64,000 bases of DNA, from positions 78,501 to 142,500 of the forward strand of contig NZ_CP026530.1 in NCBI RefSeq assembly GCF_004006315.1. Reading direction: 5' to 3'. This document shows, one piece after another, positions 24,842 through 33,830 of this stretch (positions within the stretch are counted from its first letter, which is position 1; each line of letters begins with the position of its first letter). The notes below the pieces were generated by a model that saw nothing but the letters and a program-made list of their open reading frames with translations, was not told the DNA's origin and made no database searches. The position numbers and the translations under genes were made by a program. The stretch is from Nautilia sp. PV-1 (lineage in GTDB: Bacteria; Campylobacterota; Campylobacteria; Campylobacterales; Nautiliaceae).

Positions 24842-24847
24842 ATTATA
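24842..24847 (-). promoter_or_regulatory. -10 box of the hemerythrin gene
   Basis: TATAAT on the minus strand in GCTATAATATAAA, 26 bases upstream of the ATG, with AAAGGA as ribosome-binding site. Confidence 0.6.
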
Positions 24848-24907
24848 GCTTATATTAAATGAAAATTAATTGATCATAATCAATAAAACTCTAAAAGTCT
24901 TATTTGA

Positions 24908-24913
24908 TATAAT
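24908..24913 (+). promoter_or_regulatory. -10 box of gltX
   Basis: TATAAT in TTTGATATAATTTCATC, followed by AAAAAGG and the ATG at 24933. It is the clearest example of the recurring promoter/leader module and predicts a leader of about 15-20 bases. Confidence 0.7.
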
Positions 24914-24932
24914 TTCATCAAAAAGGACATTA

Positions 24933-26318
24933 ATGGTAGTTACCAGATTTGCACCCTCACCTACGGGATATTTACATATAGGAGGACTCAGAACCGCACT
25001 TTTTAACTGGCTTTGGGCGAAAAAAAACGAGGGAAAATTCAGACTCAGAATCGAAGATACGGATTTAAGCCGTAACAAACAAGAAGCGGTAGACGCGATA
25101 CTTGAAGCATTTAACTGGACAGGGCTTCACTGGGACGATGAAGTAGTGTTCCAAAGCGAAAGATTTGATAAATATAAAGAATACGTAAACGAGCTTTTAG
25201 AAAAAGGCATGGCCTATAAATGCTACCTTACAAAAGAAGAGCTTGAAACTATCAGGGAAGCCAGAATGAAAGGCGAAGAGCCTCCTATTGATATCAGAAA
25301 ATACAGAGATTTCGAAGGCGAGCTTGATCAGCCTTACGTTATCAGATTTAAAGCGCCTTTAAGCGGGACAGTCGGCTTTGAAGACGGAGTAAAAGGAAAA
25401 GCCCAAATCGACGCAAGCCAGGTTGACGATTTCGTAATCGCAAGAAGCGACGGAACACCTACTTATAACTTCGTAGTGGTAATAGACGACCACGAAATGG
25501 GAATGACGGATATAATAAGAGGGGACGACCACTTTACGAATACATTTAAACAGGTGCTTGTATATAAAGCGTTCGGGTGGGACGTGCCGAAATTCTACCA
25601 CGTGCCTATGATTCACAACGAAAAAGGCTCTAAAATGTCCAAAAGGGACGGAGCCGTTGACGTTATGGAATATAAAAGAGAAGGTTATCTTCCGGAAGCT
25701 CTTTTAAACTTCCTTGTAAGACTTGGATGGAGTCACGGCGATCAGGAAATATTTTCAATAGATGAGATGATTAGACTTTTTGATCCGAAAGACATAAACA
25801 AGGCTCCTAGCAGATACAACAAAGAAAAACTCGACTGGCTGAACCAGCACTATATTAAAAATTCTCCAAATGTTAGAATCGTAAAACTTCTTAAAGAAGA
25901 TTTCGGTGTGGATATCGAAGATCATGATAAAAAAGAAATATTAATTGATGAACTTAAAGACAGGGTAAAAACACTTAAAGAAATGGCCGAAGAAATTAAG
26001 AAGATCCTTTCAGAACCTAAAGAATACAACGAAAAAGCGGTAAAAAAATTTTTAAAAGACGAAGTTATTGCAAATCTCAGGGAATTTTTAGTGTTTTTAA
26101 ACGATAAAGACCCTAAAACACCGGTTGACTGGCATGATATAATGAATGAATTTTTAGAACTTAAAGGTATAAAACCAAAATTCCTTATGCCGCCTTTGCG
26201 TATTGCGATGGTGGGGGATACCAAAGGTATAGACCTCTCTGCTATGTTAAGTATTCTCGGCAAAGAAGAAGTTAAAAAAAGAATCTCTTCTCTTCTTGCA
26301 AAATTTGAGGTTTTTTAA
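24933..26318 (+). CDS. gltX: Glutamyl-tRNA synthetase
   Basis: This 461-residue class I synthetase has the HIGH-type motif in RFAPSPTGYLHIGGLRTALFN, RIEDTD, and the KMSKR motif in GSKMSKRDGAV. I start at the ATG at 24933; an in-frame extension upstream runs through the promoter. Campylobacterota often carry two GltX paralogues, one charging tRNA-Gln for later amidation; which of the two this is cannot be settled here. The 3' end converges on the APC permease and shares a hairpin with it. Confidence 0.96.
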   Translation: MVVTRFAPSPTGYLHIGGLRTALFNWLWAKKNEGKFRLRIEDTDLSRNKQEAVDAILEAFNWTGLHWDDEVVFQSERFDKYKEYVNELLEKGMAYKCYLTKEELETIREARMKGEEPPIDIRKYRDFEGELDQPYVIRFKAPLSGTVGFEDGVKGKAQIDASQVDDFVIARSDGTPTYNFVVVIDDHEMGMTDIIRGDDHFTNTFKQVLVYKAFGWDVPKFYHVPMIHNEKGSKMSKRDGAVDVMEYKREGYLPEALLNFLVRLGWSHGDQEIFSIDEMIRLFDPKDINKAPSRYNKEKLDWLNQHYIKNSPNVRIVKLLKEDFGVDIEDHDKKEILIDELKDRVKTLKEMAEEIKKILSEPKEYNEKAVKKFLKDEVIANLREFLVFLNDKDPKTPVDWHDIMNEFLELKGIKPKFLMPPLRIAMVGDTKGIDLSAMLSILGKEEVKKRISSLLAKFEVF

Positions 26319-26323
26319 ACCTC
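26307..26323. terminator. Hairpin shared by convergent gltX and APC permease ends
   Basis: GAGGTTT-TTT-AAACCTC is a perfect 7-bp stem, followed on the plus strand by TTTTGCTTTTG. Both stop codons lie in the hairpin. It is probably a terminator for gltX, with a weaker T-run on the minus strand. Confidence 0.6.
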
Positions 26324-27454
26324 TTTTGCTTTTGAAAACAATAAAAATAAAGCATACATAACTGCGGCATAAACCATATCAAATCCTAAAATCACAATAA
26401 TTACACCCATTGTAACAACAGCCGAAAGGGCTGTTTTGGTTTTAAGCAGTTTAAGTGCCGATAAAGATACCAGAAAGTAGATTAAAACAAACACGCCGTT
26501 TGAATATGTTATTAAAAGATCCACTTTAAAGTTGAATATAAATTTTAAAATACTGATTGCCAGAATAATTCCCATAATAACAAAAAGAGCCTTTTTAAAC
26601 CCGATATTCAGGGTGGTGGCAAGGCGTGTAAGGGAAGCGACGTAAAGATTAAGAGCCATTATGCATATGATAAACGCGACAACGGCCATAATTTTATCGG
26701 CATAAGGCATAATATGCGAAGCTACAATAACCAATGAACGCAGGTTTTTGCTCTCATTCCCGTAAGCGTTAAAGGCAAGAAGGGAAAAAGTTACCGCCAT
26801 ATACATAAACGCCACAGTAATTATCCCTATTACAACCGCTTTGAAAAAGTCGTTTTCGTTTTTAAATTCGTGCGAAATATGGCTCATGGCTTCAATACCG
26901 ACAAAACACCAGAAAATTATCCCAAGTGTTTTTATGATGTGAATTTCATGCGGCGTTATTTTGTAACTGTGAAAAAGCGAAACTAAAAAAAATGCAGAAA
27001 TTATGGTAATTATCGTAATTGTGATCAATATATTGATATTAGACGAAACTCTAAGGCTTAACAGGTTTAGAATAAGAATAATTAAGCTTGCAAGAATTAT
27101 GAATTCTATAAGATAGCCGTTTCCGAATGCACCGGCGAGATATGACGCAGCAGTTATAATTACGACAGGAGGGCCTATGGGTATTATTGAAAGATACAAA
27201 AGTTTTGTTGCAAATCCCGTCTTTTTGCCGAAAGCCTCTTCCACAAATGTGGCGCTGCCGCCGGCGCTCGGATACAGATTACCTAATTTTCCGAAAATAA
27301 ACGCCACCGGCAGTATCATCAAAGCCATAATAAACCAGAGTATAAGTGCCGCCCATCCGCTGTATGTCGCACTCAGGGCCGGAACTATAAAAACACCGCT
27401 ACCAAGAAGCGTAATTACAATCGTAGCCGTGCCTTGTGAAAGGGAGAGTTTCAT
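26315..27454 (-). CDS. APC-family amino acid permease/exporter (YjeH-like)
   Basis: This 379-residue protein has about eleven or twelve membrane helices. The N-terminal LSQGTATIVITLLGSGVFIVPALSATYSGWAALILWF is the APC-superfamily helix 1 with the unwound G-S-G region. LYPSAGGSATFVEEAFGKKTGFATKLLYLSIIPIGPP and CFVGIEAMSHISHEFKNENDFFKAV follow. The pattern resembles E. coli YjeH, an exporter of methionine and branched-chain amino acids, but the substrate here is unproven. It has its own promoter, divergent from the XRE regulator 87 bases away, so that regulator could control it. Confidence 0.82.
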   Translation of the reverse strand: MKLSLSQGTATIVITLLGSGVFIVPALSATYSGWAALILWFIMALMILPVAFIFGKLGNLYPSAGGSATFVEEAFGKKTGFATKLLYLSIIPIGPPVVIITAASYLAGAFGNGYLIEFIILASLIILILNLLSLRVSSNINILITITIITIISAFFLVSLFHSYKITPHEIHIIKTLGIIFWCFVGIEAMSHISHEFKNENDFFKAVVIGIITVAFMYMAVTFSLLAFNAYGNESKNLRSLVIVASHIMPYADKIMAVVAFIICIMALNLYVASLTRLATTLNIGFKKALFVIMGIILAISILKFIFNFKVDLLITYSNGVFVLIYFLVSLSALKLLKTKTALSAVVTMGVIIVILGFDMVYAAVMYALFLLFSKAKEV

Positions 27455-27471
27455 AAACCGCCTTTTTTAAA

Positions 27472-27514
27472 ATTATAGCAACTTTTAAATAAGAAACAAG
27501 TATTATGATATAAT
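27472..27514. promoter_or_regulatory. Divergent -10 boxes of the APC permease and XRE regulator genes
   Basis: The minus strand has TATAAT (27477-27472) for the permease. The plus strand has TATAAT (27509-27514, in GATATAATTTC) for the regulator, with AAAAGG before its ATG. The 31 bases between could hold an operator; no clear inverted repeat is visible. Confidence 0.6.
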
Positions 27515-27541
27515 TTCTTAAAAGAAACAAAAAGGCAAAAT

Positions 27542-28384
27542 ATGACGTTGGGCGATAAGATTAAGTTTCTAAGAGAGAACAAGGGGCTGAATTTAAGCGA
27601 ATTGGCCAAAAAAGCCGGAGTCGCCAAATCCACGCTTTTTAAAATAGAAGAGAATAAAACAAACCCGACAATCAATACCATATGGGCCATTGCGGATGTG
27701 TTGGGGGTGGCTTTCGGAGAGCTTGTCGGAGAAGGGGAAATTAAAAGTGACGGGGTAAGTGTGGTTTTGATAGAAAAAACCGACAGATTTGAAAGTTATA
27801 AAATGACTTTAAAAGAAGGGGCCGAATATATTGCAAAACCTCATTTTCCGGGAAGCAAAGAAAAAATATACGTATTAAAAGGCGGCGTTATGGCAGGAAG
27901 CATAGATAATCCTGAAAAAGCCGAAGAGGGGGATTTAATCGAGTTTGGCGCGGACAAAACGCATATTTATAAAGCCGCAGTTAAATCCACGCTTATCGTA
28001 ACCATTTTTTATCCTGAAAAACGCTATTTTAAAGAAGACGTTTTTATTGATGTTTTTGATGAAAAAGAATATAAACGCTTAAACGGGCTTGTCAGTTCAG
28101 GCGTAGCCATAATAAGGGTTATTGCAAAAGAGGATAAATATGACGCCGGTAATGTAATAAAAAACGAAAACGGAATTTTTATTTTTAACAAGAATATGAA
28201 AACGGATGTTTCAGGCACATTGAGCATACGGGAATATGAAAGAAAAGTGATTTTGAAACATTTCAGAAAAGAACTTGTATACGCCGCATATCTTGCGCTG
28301 ATAGGTGAGGTGGAAGCCGCAAAAGCCCTGGTTTTAAACAGTGAATTTACAGATATTAAAAAGGCTTTAAATGGAAAAAACTAA
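27542..28384 (+). CDS. XRE-type HTH regulator with cupin domain and a C-terminal extension
   Basis: This 280-residue protein has an HTH_XRE domain at residues about 5-60 (IKFLRENKGLNLSELAKKAGVAKSTLFKIEENKTNPT). A cupin-type sensor follows at about 85-150 (PGSKEKIYVLKGGVMAGSID ... EEGDLIEFGADKTHIYKA). XRE-cupin regulators usually end near 180-190 residues. This one has roughly 100 extra residues of unknown fold, ending in a helical segment (VYAAYLALIGEVEAAKALVL). Its gene overlaps the DMT transporter gene by 14 bases and leads the pxpB-pxpC operon, so it probably regulates amino acid or 5-oxoproline metabolism (inference). Confidence 0.83.
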   Translation: MTLGDKIKFLRENKGLNLSELAKKAGVAKSTLFKIEENKTNPTINTIWAIADVLGVAFGELVGEGEIKSDGVSVVLIEKTDRFESYKMTLKEGAEYIAKPHFPGSKEKIYVLKGGVMAGSIDNPEKAEEGDLIEFGADKTHIYKAAVKSTLIVTIFYPEKRYFKEDVFIDVFDEKEYKRLNGLVSSGVAIIRVIAKEDKYDAGNVIKNENGIFIFNKNMKTDVSGTLSIREYERKVILKHFRKELVYAAYLALIGEVEAAKALVLNSEFTDIKKALNGKN

Positions 28385-29240
28385 AAAAGGTCTGTTGGAA
28401 ATGCTCGGAGCGACCTTCATATGGGGATCAACGCCTCTTATGAGTATTTATTCCTCTCTTCCAAGCGGGGTGTTTGTATTTTTCAGGGTTTTGTTTGCGT
28501 TTCCGTTTATACTTTATTTTGCCGTCAGAAAAAGCGGTATAAGAGAATTTTTAAAACTGCGTCCGTTTTGGCCTCTTCTAATCAGCGGGATAGCTCTCAG
28601 TGTAAACTGGATATTTTTTTTCTGGGCGTTTAATTATGCCGATGTGGCGACTGTCGTTACGATATATTATGCCGGACCTATAATATCCCTGATTCTTGCC
28701 GGCGTGTTTTTAAAAGAGAGCTTAAACCGTTTTATTATTTTTTCCGCAGTTTTGGCTTTTGCAGGGGTAATAATAAGCAGCGGAGGGGTGAATTTTTCAA
28801 AAGGCGCGGTAATTGCATTGTTTGCGGCAATTAGTTACGGGGCGCTCGGATTTTTTTCAAAAATTGCCACAATGCATCACAGGGCTGCTGCAGTAACCGC
28901 CTGGCAGATTATTGTTTCGGTATTTATAACGGCTCCTTTTTTGTTTGTGTCCCGCTGGGAATTTAGCGTAACTTCTTTACTGATAGCGTTTATTACCGGT
29001 GTTGTGCATACGGCGCTTGCATTGTTTTTATGGTATGACGCGCTTAATTACATTAAAGTGTCGATTGCGTCCGTTTTGCAGTATCTTGATATTGTGTTTG
29101 CAATGATTCTTGCATATGTTTTTCTGGGGCAGATTCCTTACATTAATCAGCTTACAGGTGCGGTTTTGATTATTTCAGCAGGCGTTGTAAGCAGTTTGCA
29201 TGAAATAAAATGTTATAATAAAACAAAAAATGGAAATTAA
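28371..29240 (+). CDS. EamA-type DMT family metabolite transporter
   Basis: This 289-residue protein has ten predicted membrane helices in two EamA repeats. LLEMLGATFIWGSTPLMSIY opens the first repeat and GAVIALFAAISYGALGFFSKI the second. The pattern ALNYIKVSIASVLQYLDIVFAMILAYVFLGQ is typical of the family's C-terminal end. These proteins export amino acids or other metabolites. It is embedded between the XRE-cupin regulator and pxpB, overlapping both, so it is one operon with them. Confidence 0.88.
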   Translation: MEKTKKGLLEMLGATFIWGSTPLMSIYSSLPSGVFVFFRVLFAFPFILYFAVRKSGIREFLKLRPFWPLLISGIALSVNWIFFFWAFNYADVATVVTIYYAGPIISLILAGVFLKESLNRFIIFSAVLAFAGVIISSGGVNFSKGAVIALFAAISYGALGFFSKIATMHHRAAAVTAWQIIVSVFITAPFLFVSRWEFSVTSLLIAFITGVVHTALALFLWYDALNYIKVSIASVLQYLDIVFAMILAYVFLGQIPYINQLTGAVLIISAGVVSSLHEIKCYNKTKNGN

Positions 29241-29898
29241 ATTTAAACAGGCCGGTATCGATAGTTTATTAATAGAATTTGGAATTGCAATTGATCAGGA
29301 TTTGCATAAAATCGTAATATTAAACAGTGAAATTTTAAAACCGTATTTTTTGGAAGTTACAGTGTCGTATACAACCATACTTGTAAAATACGGAATTGAT
29401 CAGACTTTTGAAGCCACTGTTGAAAAAATAAAAGAAATGCTGGTTTTTAATGGCGAATTCAACGTTAATAAAGGTAAAATAATTACAATAGGCGCTTATT
29501 ACGGGGAGGAAACAGGCTTTGATTTGAAAAGAGTCGCTTATTATCATAAAACAAGTGTTAAAAATATAATAAAAATCCATTCTTCAAAAATATATCATGT
29601 TTATGCTTTGGGTTTTTTACCCGGTTTTGCATATATGGCAGCCACGGATATTTATCTCCCAATGAAAAAAAATTTTATTAATGTGCCTAAAGGGTCAATA
29701 GGTGTTGCAGGTGTGCAGACAGGTATATATCCTTTGGAAAGTTTAAGCGGATGGAATATAATAGCAAGAACATATGAAAAACTTTTTGATGAAAATATTG
29801 ACGGTTTTTCTCTGCTGAAAGTCGGAGACAGGGTAAAATTCGAACCTGTAACAAAAGAAGAGTTTATTAACAGAGGCGGTCAAATTGAGGGTGATTAA
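29230..29898 (+). CDS. pxpB: 5-oxoprolinase subunit B (KipI-like)
   Basis: This 222-residue carboxyltransferase-C/D-type protein shows conserved segments YALGFLPGFAYM, then NVPKGSIGVAGVQTGIYPLESLSGWNIIARTY and DGFSLLKVGDRVKFEPVT. PxpB with PxpC and PxpA makes the ATP-dependent prokaryotic 5-oxoprolinase, which reopens cyclised glutamate. In Bacillus the homologue KipI inhibits a sporulation kinase. It overlaps the DMT transporter by 11 bases and pxpC by 14. No pxpA is in the window. Confidence 0.9.
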   Translation: MEIKFKQAGIDSLLIEFGIAIDQDLHKIVILNSEILKPYFLEVTVSYTTILVKYGIDQTFEATVEKIKEMLVFNGEFNVNKGKIITIGAYYGEETGFDLKRVAYYHKTSVKNIIKIHSSKIYHVYALGFLPGFAYMAATDIYLPMKKNFINVPKGSIGVAGVQTGIYPLESLSGWNIIARTYEKLFDENIDGFSLLKVGDRVKFEPVTKEEFINRGGQIEGD

Positions 29899-30793
29899 AG
29901 TATTAAACAGCGGATTTTTAAGCACGTTTCAGGATATGGGCAGAGCCGGGTATACGGATATAGGTCTTACCCACAGCGGCGTAATGGATGAATTTTCCTA
30001 TCTTTTGGCAAACGCTTTATTGGGAGACAGGGAGAAAGCCTGTATAGAAGTTGCTTTTGGAAAATTTGAATTTGAGGTTTTAAGCGATGTTTCCGCGGCT
30101 GTATGCGCTCCTGAAGGTGAAATCGAAATAAATGGAGAAGTATTTAAAATAAACCGCAGTTTTAAGCTGAAAAAAGGCGATAAGGTTAAAATAAAATCCT
30201 TAAAAAAAGGCAATTTTTTATATCTGTGTATTAAAGGAGGATTTGACGCTCCGAAAAAATATTCCAGCGCCAGTGTGAGTATAAGAGAAAAAATACTCTC
30301 TCCTATAGAAAACGGGGATGTGTTAAAAGCAAACACACCTGATGTTGTACCTGTCAGATATTCCACTATTGCGCAGGAATCCGGGGAATTCTTAAATTTA
30401 AGAATAATATTCGGTCATCAAAAAGAACTGTTTGATACGGATGAGTTTTTGAAAAAAGATTTTGAACTGTTAAGGATTAACAGACAGGGAGCTGTTTTAA
30501 AAGGAGATATAAAGCCTAAAAAAGGCGATATTATATCCGAAGGTATAAGCTTCGGAACGGTTCAGATATCGGGCGGGGGCAATCCTATCGTGCTTCTTAA
30601 AGAACATCAGACCATAGGAGGCTATCCTAAAATAGGTAACGTATTGCCTATAGACTGTTTTAAACTTTCCCAGTTCAGAGGTAAAAAAATTAAATTTCAG
30701 GAAATAAAACTTGAAGAGGCAAAAAAAGAAGTAATAGATTTTTATGCTTTTTTTAAAAAACTGAATTTCAGTTTTTATGAAATGTATCATTAA
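29885..30793 (+). CDS. pxpC: 5-oxoprolinase subunit C (biotin-dependent carboxyltransferase-like, KipA)
   Basis: This 302-residue partner of PxpB has the family start VLNSGFLSTFQDMGRAGYTDIGLTHSGVMDEFSYLLANALLG. The signature EGISFGTVQISGGGNPIVLLKEHQTIGGYPKIG near the C-terminus is very characteristic. The start is TTG at 29885 inside pxpB; a GTG at 29891 is an alternative. The gene converges on mrcA with a 4-base overlap. Confidence 0.92.
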   Translation: MRVIKVLNSGFLSTFQDMGRAGYTDIGLTHSGVMDEFSYLLANALLGDREKACIEVAFGKFEFEVLSDVSAAVCAPEGEIEINGEVFKINRSFKLKKGDKVKIKSLKKGNFLYLCIKGGFDAPKKYSSASVSIREKILSPIENGDVLKANTPDVVPVRYSTIAQESGEFLNLRIIFGHQKELFDTDEFLKKDFELLRINRQGAVLKGDIKPKKGDIISEGISFGTVQISGGGNPIVLLKEHQTIGGYPKIGNVLPIDCFKLSQFRGKKIKFQEIKLEEAKKEVIDFYAFFKKLNFSFYEMYH

Positions 30794-32721
30794 AAAACAG
30801 GAACGTAAGTTTCCTGTTTCGGAGGAGGAGACTGTTTGGTAAACAGCTCTTTGTGTCCGTTTATAAAGTAGTAATGAACACCTTTTGGTATTTTGAATTT
30901 TCTTATAAGCTCAGGGTGTATTTCAAGCAGATGTCTGTAAAAATATGCAAAAGCCGGAGCTGAAACACGTCCGCCCGACATACTTTTGCCAAGTGTAGTC
31001 GAGTCGTCGTTTCCAAACCAGACCAGTGTTTCCGTATCAGGAGTGTAGCCGCAGAACCATGCATCTCTGAAATCATTGGTAGTACCGGTTTTACCGGCTA
31101 TTTGAATACCTTTTACTTTTGCTTTTCTACCCGTTCCTTTTTTTACTACGTCTTCAAGGATATTCGTTATAAGATAAGCCTGGCATTCGGGTTCTATATA
31201 TTCGTATTTAGGTTCCGTTGTTATTGTTACGTTTTCTCTTGGAATAACTATTTTTTTGATTATGTGAACTTTGCTTTTTGTTCCGTAGTTGCTGAATATC
31301 GTATACAGTTCGCTGAATTTCCACATGCTTTCACCCACACTTCCAAGGGCTATACTTAAATTGTCAGGCAGTTTGTCAAATCCGAACGTATACATTTCTT
31401 TAAGCACCGTGTCCAGTCCCATAGACATCACCAGGTTAATCGTTGCCAGGTTTCTTGAGTGGACAAGAGCTTCTCTGAGGGTAATCAGTCCTAATGTGTT
31501 TTTTTCATAGTTTTTAGGTTTCCAGTATTTGTCCTCATCGGGCACGTCGCTTGGAATTTTGAATGTTCTGCTTATATCCGGAACAAGACTCGCGGGATTG
31601 TATCCTATGTTTAAAGCGATCTGGTAGATAAAAGGTTTAATGGAGCTTCCCACGCTTCTTCTTGACTGGACGGCGCGGTTGAATTTGCTTTTCTGGTAAT
31701 CCGCTCCTCCGACCAGGGCAAGCACTTCGCCAGTTTGAGGTCTTACGGTTATCATGGCTCCGTTAAGCTGTGTGCCGTTAAGGTCCGGATTCATGTTTAG
31801 AAGCCTCTGTTTATTCCATTTGACGGTTTCCTGCGCCAGTTTTTGCGTAGGCAGGTCGATTGTAAGGTAAATATCGTAGCCTTTGGTAAACAAGTCCGGA
31901 TATTTCGGAAGCAGTCTCATAATAGCTGTATCTACTGCATAAGGGGCTTTTTCTTCAAGCATTTTTTTATAAACTTTAGGTCTTGCGAGAATGGCCTGTT
32001 TATATTCCTGCGGGGATATCCATCCCAAAATATACATTCTTTTGATAATTCTGTCTGCTCTTTTGATATTCAGTTCGTAATTTCTTGTAGGGTCGTATAA
32101 AGAAGGCCCTTTCGGAAGTGCGATAAGCATAGCGATTTCTTTAAGAGTGAGGTCTTTAAGGCTTTTATGGAAATATCCGTAAGCCGCAGTGGCGATTCCG
32201 TAATAGCCGTGACCTAAATAGATCTGGTTCAGGTATCTTTCAAGTATCTGTTCTTTTGTCAGGAAATGTTCCACTTTAAGAGAAATAATCATTTCTTTGA
32301 GTTTTCTCTGGATGGTTTTTTTACGGTTAAGATAGATGTTTCTTACAAGCTGCTGGGTTATTGTAGACGCACCTTCTACTTTTTTACCGGCTTTTATGTC
32401 TTTAACTAAAGCTCTGAGTATGGCATTGAAATTTATACCTTCATGTTCGAAAAATGACGTGTCTTCCGTTGCTATAAGCGTTTCTATGACTCTTCCGGGG
32501 ATGTCTTTGTATTTTACGTAAAAGCGGTTTTGGTTTTTGTATTTTACGGCCAGCAGATTTCCGTTTCTGTCGTAAAATCTTGCACTAAGAGGTGGGTTGT
32601 AATATATGATTTTTTCGCTTGCGAATCTGATTGAGTTATATAAATATAAAAAATAGCCTAAAACGCCCAGTGTTATAATAAATCCCAATATAAGAAAAAA
32701 TGTGAATATTTTTTTGAACAA
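30790..32721 (-). CDS. mrcA: Penicillin-binding protein 1A, bifunctional
   Basis: This 643-residue class A PBP builds and cross-links peptidoglycan at the periplasmic face. It has an N-terminal membrane anchor (residues about 7-29), a glycosyltransferase domain with ATEDTSFFEHEGINFNAILRA and EGASTITQQLVRNIYL, and a transpeptidase domain with SVGSSIKP, HSRN and AGKTGTTNDFRDAWF. It is shorter than E. coli PBP1a, without the inserted OB-like domain. The start is TTG at 32721 with AAAGGA five bases before it. It lies one base after bioF, an odd functional pairing. Confidence 0.95.
   Translation of the reverse strand: MFKKIFTFFLILGFIITLGVLGYFLYLYNSIRFASEKIIYYNPPLSARFYDRNGNLLAVKYKNQNRFYVKYKDIPGRVIETLIATEDTSFFEHEGINFNAILRALVKDIKAGKKVEGASTITQQLVRNIYLNRKKTIQRKLKEMIISLKVEHFLTKEQILERYLNQIYLGHGYYGIATAAYGYFHKSLKDLTLKEIAMLIALPKGPSLYDPTRNYELNIKRADRIIKRMYILGWISPQEYKQAILARPKVYKKMLEEKAPYAVDTAIMRLLPKYPDLFTKGYDIYLTIDLPTQKLAQETVKWNKQRLLNMNPDLNGTQLNGAMITVRPQTGEVLALVGGADYQKSKFNRAVQSRRSVGSSIKPFIYQIALNIGYNPASLVPDISRTFKIPSDVPDEDKYWKPKNYEKNTLGLITLREALVHSRNLATINLVMSMGLDTVLKEMYTFGFDKLPDNLSIALGSVGESMWKFSELYTIFSNYGTKSKVHIIKKIVIPRENVTITTEPKYEYIEPECQAYLITNILEDVVKKGTGRKAKVKGIQIAGKTGTTNDFRDAWFCGYTPDTETLVWFGNDDSTTLGKSMSGGRVSAPAFAYFYRHLLEIHPELIRKFKIPKGVHYYFINGHKELFTKQSPPPKQETYVPVF
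30791..30819 (-). terminator. Terminator of bioF-mrcA, in the last codons of mrcA
   Basis: On the minus strand AAACAGGAA, a 7-base loop and TTCCTGTTT form a perfect 9-bp stem, continuing as TTTA so that six T residues end the structure. It also lies at the end of pxpC on the other strand. Confidence 0.7.
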
Positions 32722-32722
32722 A

Positions 32723-33781
32723 TTATTCCTTTAAAAAATCAATTGTATTTTGAATTATATCAATTTCGACGTCAAGGCGTCCAATAATTCTAAAAATAGG
32801 CGTTTTTACGGTCGGGGGCCTTATGGCCCCTATCAGTATGTTGCGGTTAAATAAATGCTTTTGCTTTAAAAGGAGTGCTTTATTGTCTTGGGCAGGTAGA
32901 ATTTTAATTAAAGAATCTGAATTTAAGATTAATTTTCTCTTATTTATTTCTCTTTTATAAAAATTTATGTTTTTTTCTATCTCTTCAAGCGAATAGTAGG
33001 CCGTCAAAGTATCCATAGGACTGAGAGCCGTAGTGTAAATAACGCTTTTTGCCCTGTTCAGAAGAAACTGTATTATTTCTTTATTTGCGAGAATGTAAGC
33101 TCCGTAGCTTCCTAAAGCTTTTCCCAAAGTCCCCATTTTAACTGTTTTTTCCGGATTAAGATTATATTCGTCCGTAATTCCCATCAGGTTGTCGCCCAGC
33201 ACTCCCACACTGTGTGCTTCATCTATTATAAGAATGCCTATTTCCTGTGCAAAGTCGGTAATTTCTTTTAAAACCTTGTCTCCCTCCATCGAATATACGC
33301 CTTCCACGACTACAAATACTCTTTTATAATTTTTATAATTTTCGGCTTTTGCAGCTAAATCTTCAATGTCATTGTGGGCAAAAAATTTTACTTCGGCGCC
33401 TGTCAGCCTGCTTCCTATGATTCCGCTTGCATGGTATTCTTCATCCACTATAAACAAATCGCCTTTTCTTCCAAGCTCAAAAAGTGCCAAATTGGCCAAA
33501 AATCCGCTTCCGAGTATTAAAGCGTCTTCAAAATTATTGAGTTTTTTCAGCTTTTCTTCAAGCAGCTGATGTGAAGGGTGATATCCGTTTACAAGCATTG
33601 AAGCTTTTGCCGCATGGGATCGGTATTTTTTTGCGTGAGTGTATGCTTTGTCCAGGATTTGACCGTTGTGGGCAAGCCCTAAATAATCGTTGCTGGCAAG
33701 GTCTATTATGTTTTCGTCATATAATTTTCTTTCTCTTAATCTGTTTTTTTGCTTTAAAACGGCTAATTCTTTTTCATACAT
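32723..33781 (-). CDS. bioF: 8-amino-7-oxononanoate synthase
   Basis: This 352-residue PLP enzyme condenses pimeloyl thioester with alanine in biotin synthesis. Alpha-oxoamine synthase motifs are visible: [49 protein letters not shown] and the PLP lysine in [17 protein letters not shown]-like relatives cannot be fully excluded, but the length and bioB nearby favour BioF. The gene is divergent from alaS over a 49-base gap holding a palindromic double promoter. Confidence 0.88.
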   Translation of the reverse strand: MYEKELAVLKQKNRLRERKLYDENIIDLASNDYLGLAHNGQILDKAYTHAKKYRSHAAKASMLVNGYHPSHQLLEEKLKKLNNFEDALILGSGFLANLALFELGRKGDLFIVDEEYHASGIIGSRLTGAEVKFFAHNDIEDLAAKAENYKNYKRVFVVVEGVYSMEGDKVLKEITDFAQEIGILIIDEAHSVGVLGDNLMGITDEYNLNPEKTVKMGTLGKALGSYGAYILANKEIIQFLLNRAKSVIYTTALSPMDTLTAYYSLEEIEKNINFYKREINKRKLILNSDSLIKILPAQDNKALLLKQKHLFNRNILIGAIRPPTVKTPIFRIIGRLDVEIDIIQNTIDFLKE

Positions 33782-33793
33782 TATTAATTTAAT

Positions 33794-33825
33794 GCCTTTT
33801 TTGTTAAAATTTTATCAAAAAAGGC
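33794..33825. promoter_or_regulatory. Palindromic divergent promoter of bioF and alaS
   Basis: A 32-base near-perfect palindrome: left arm GCCTTTTTTG, centre TAAAATTTTA, right arm CAAAAAAGGC, with one mismatched pair. Each strand reads TAAAAT (plus 33805-33810, minus 33814-33809), so the two -10 boxes overlap by two bases. Each outer arm supplies AAAAAAGG, the ribosome-binding site, to the gene on its side. Confidence 0.65.
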
Positions 33826-33830
33826 CTTTT

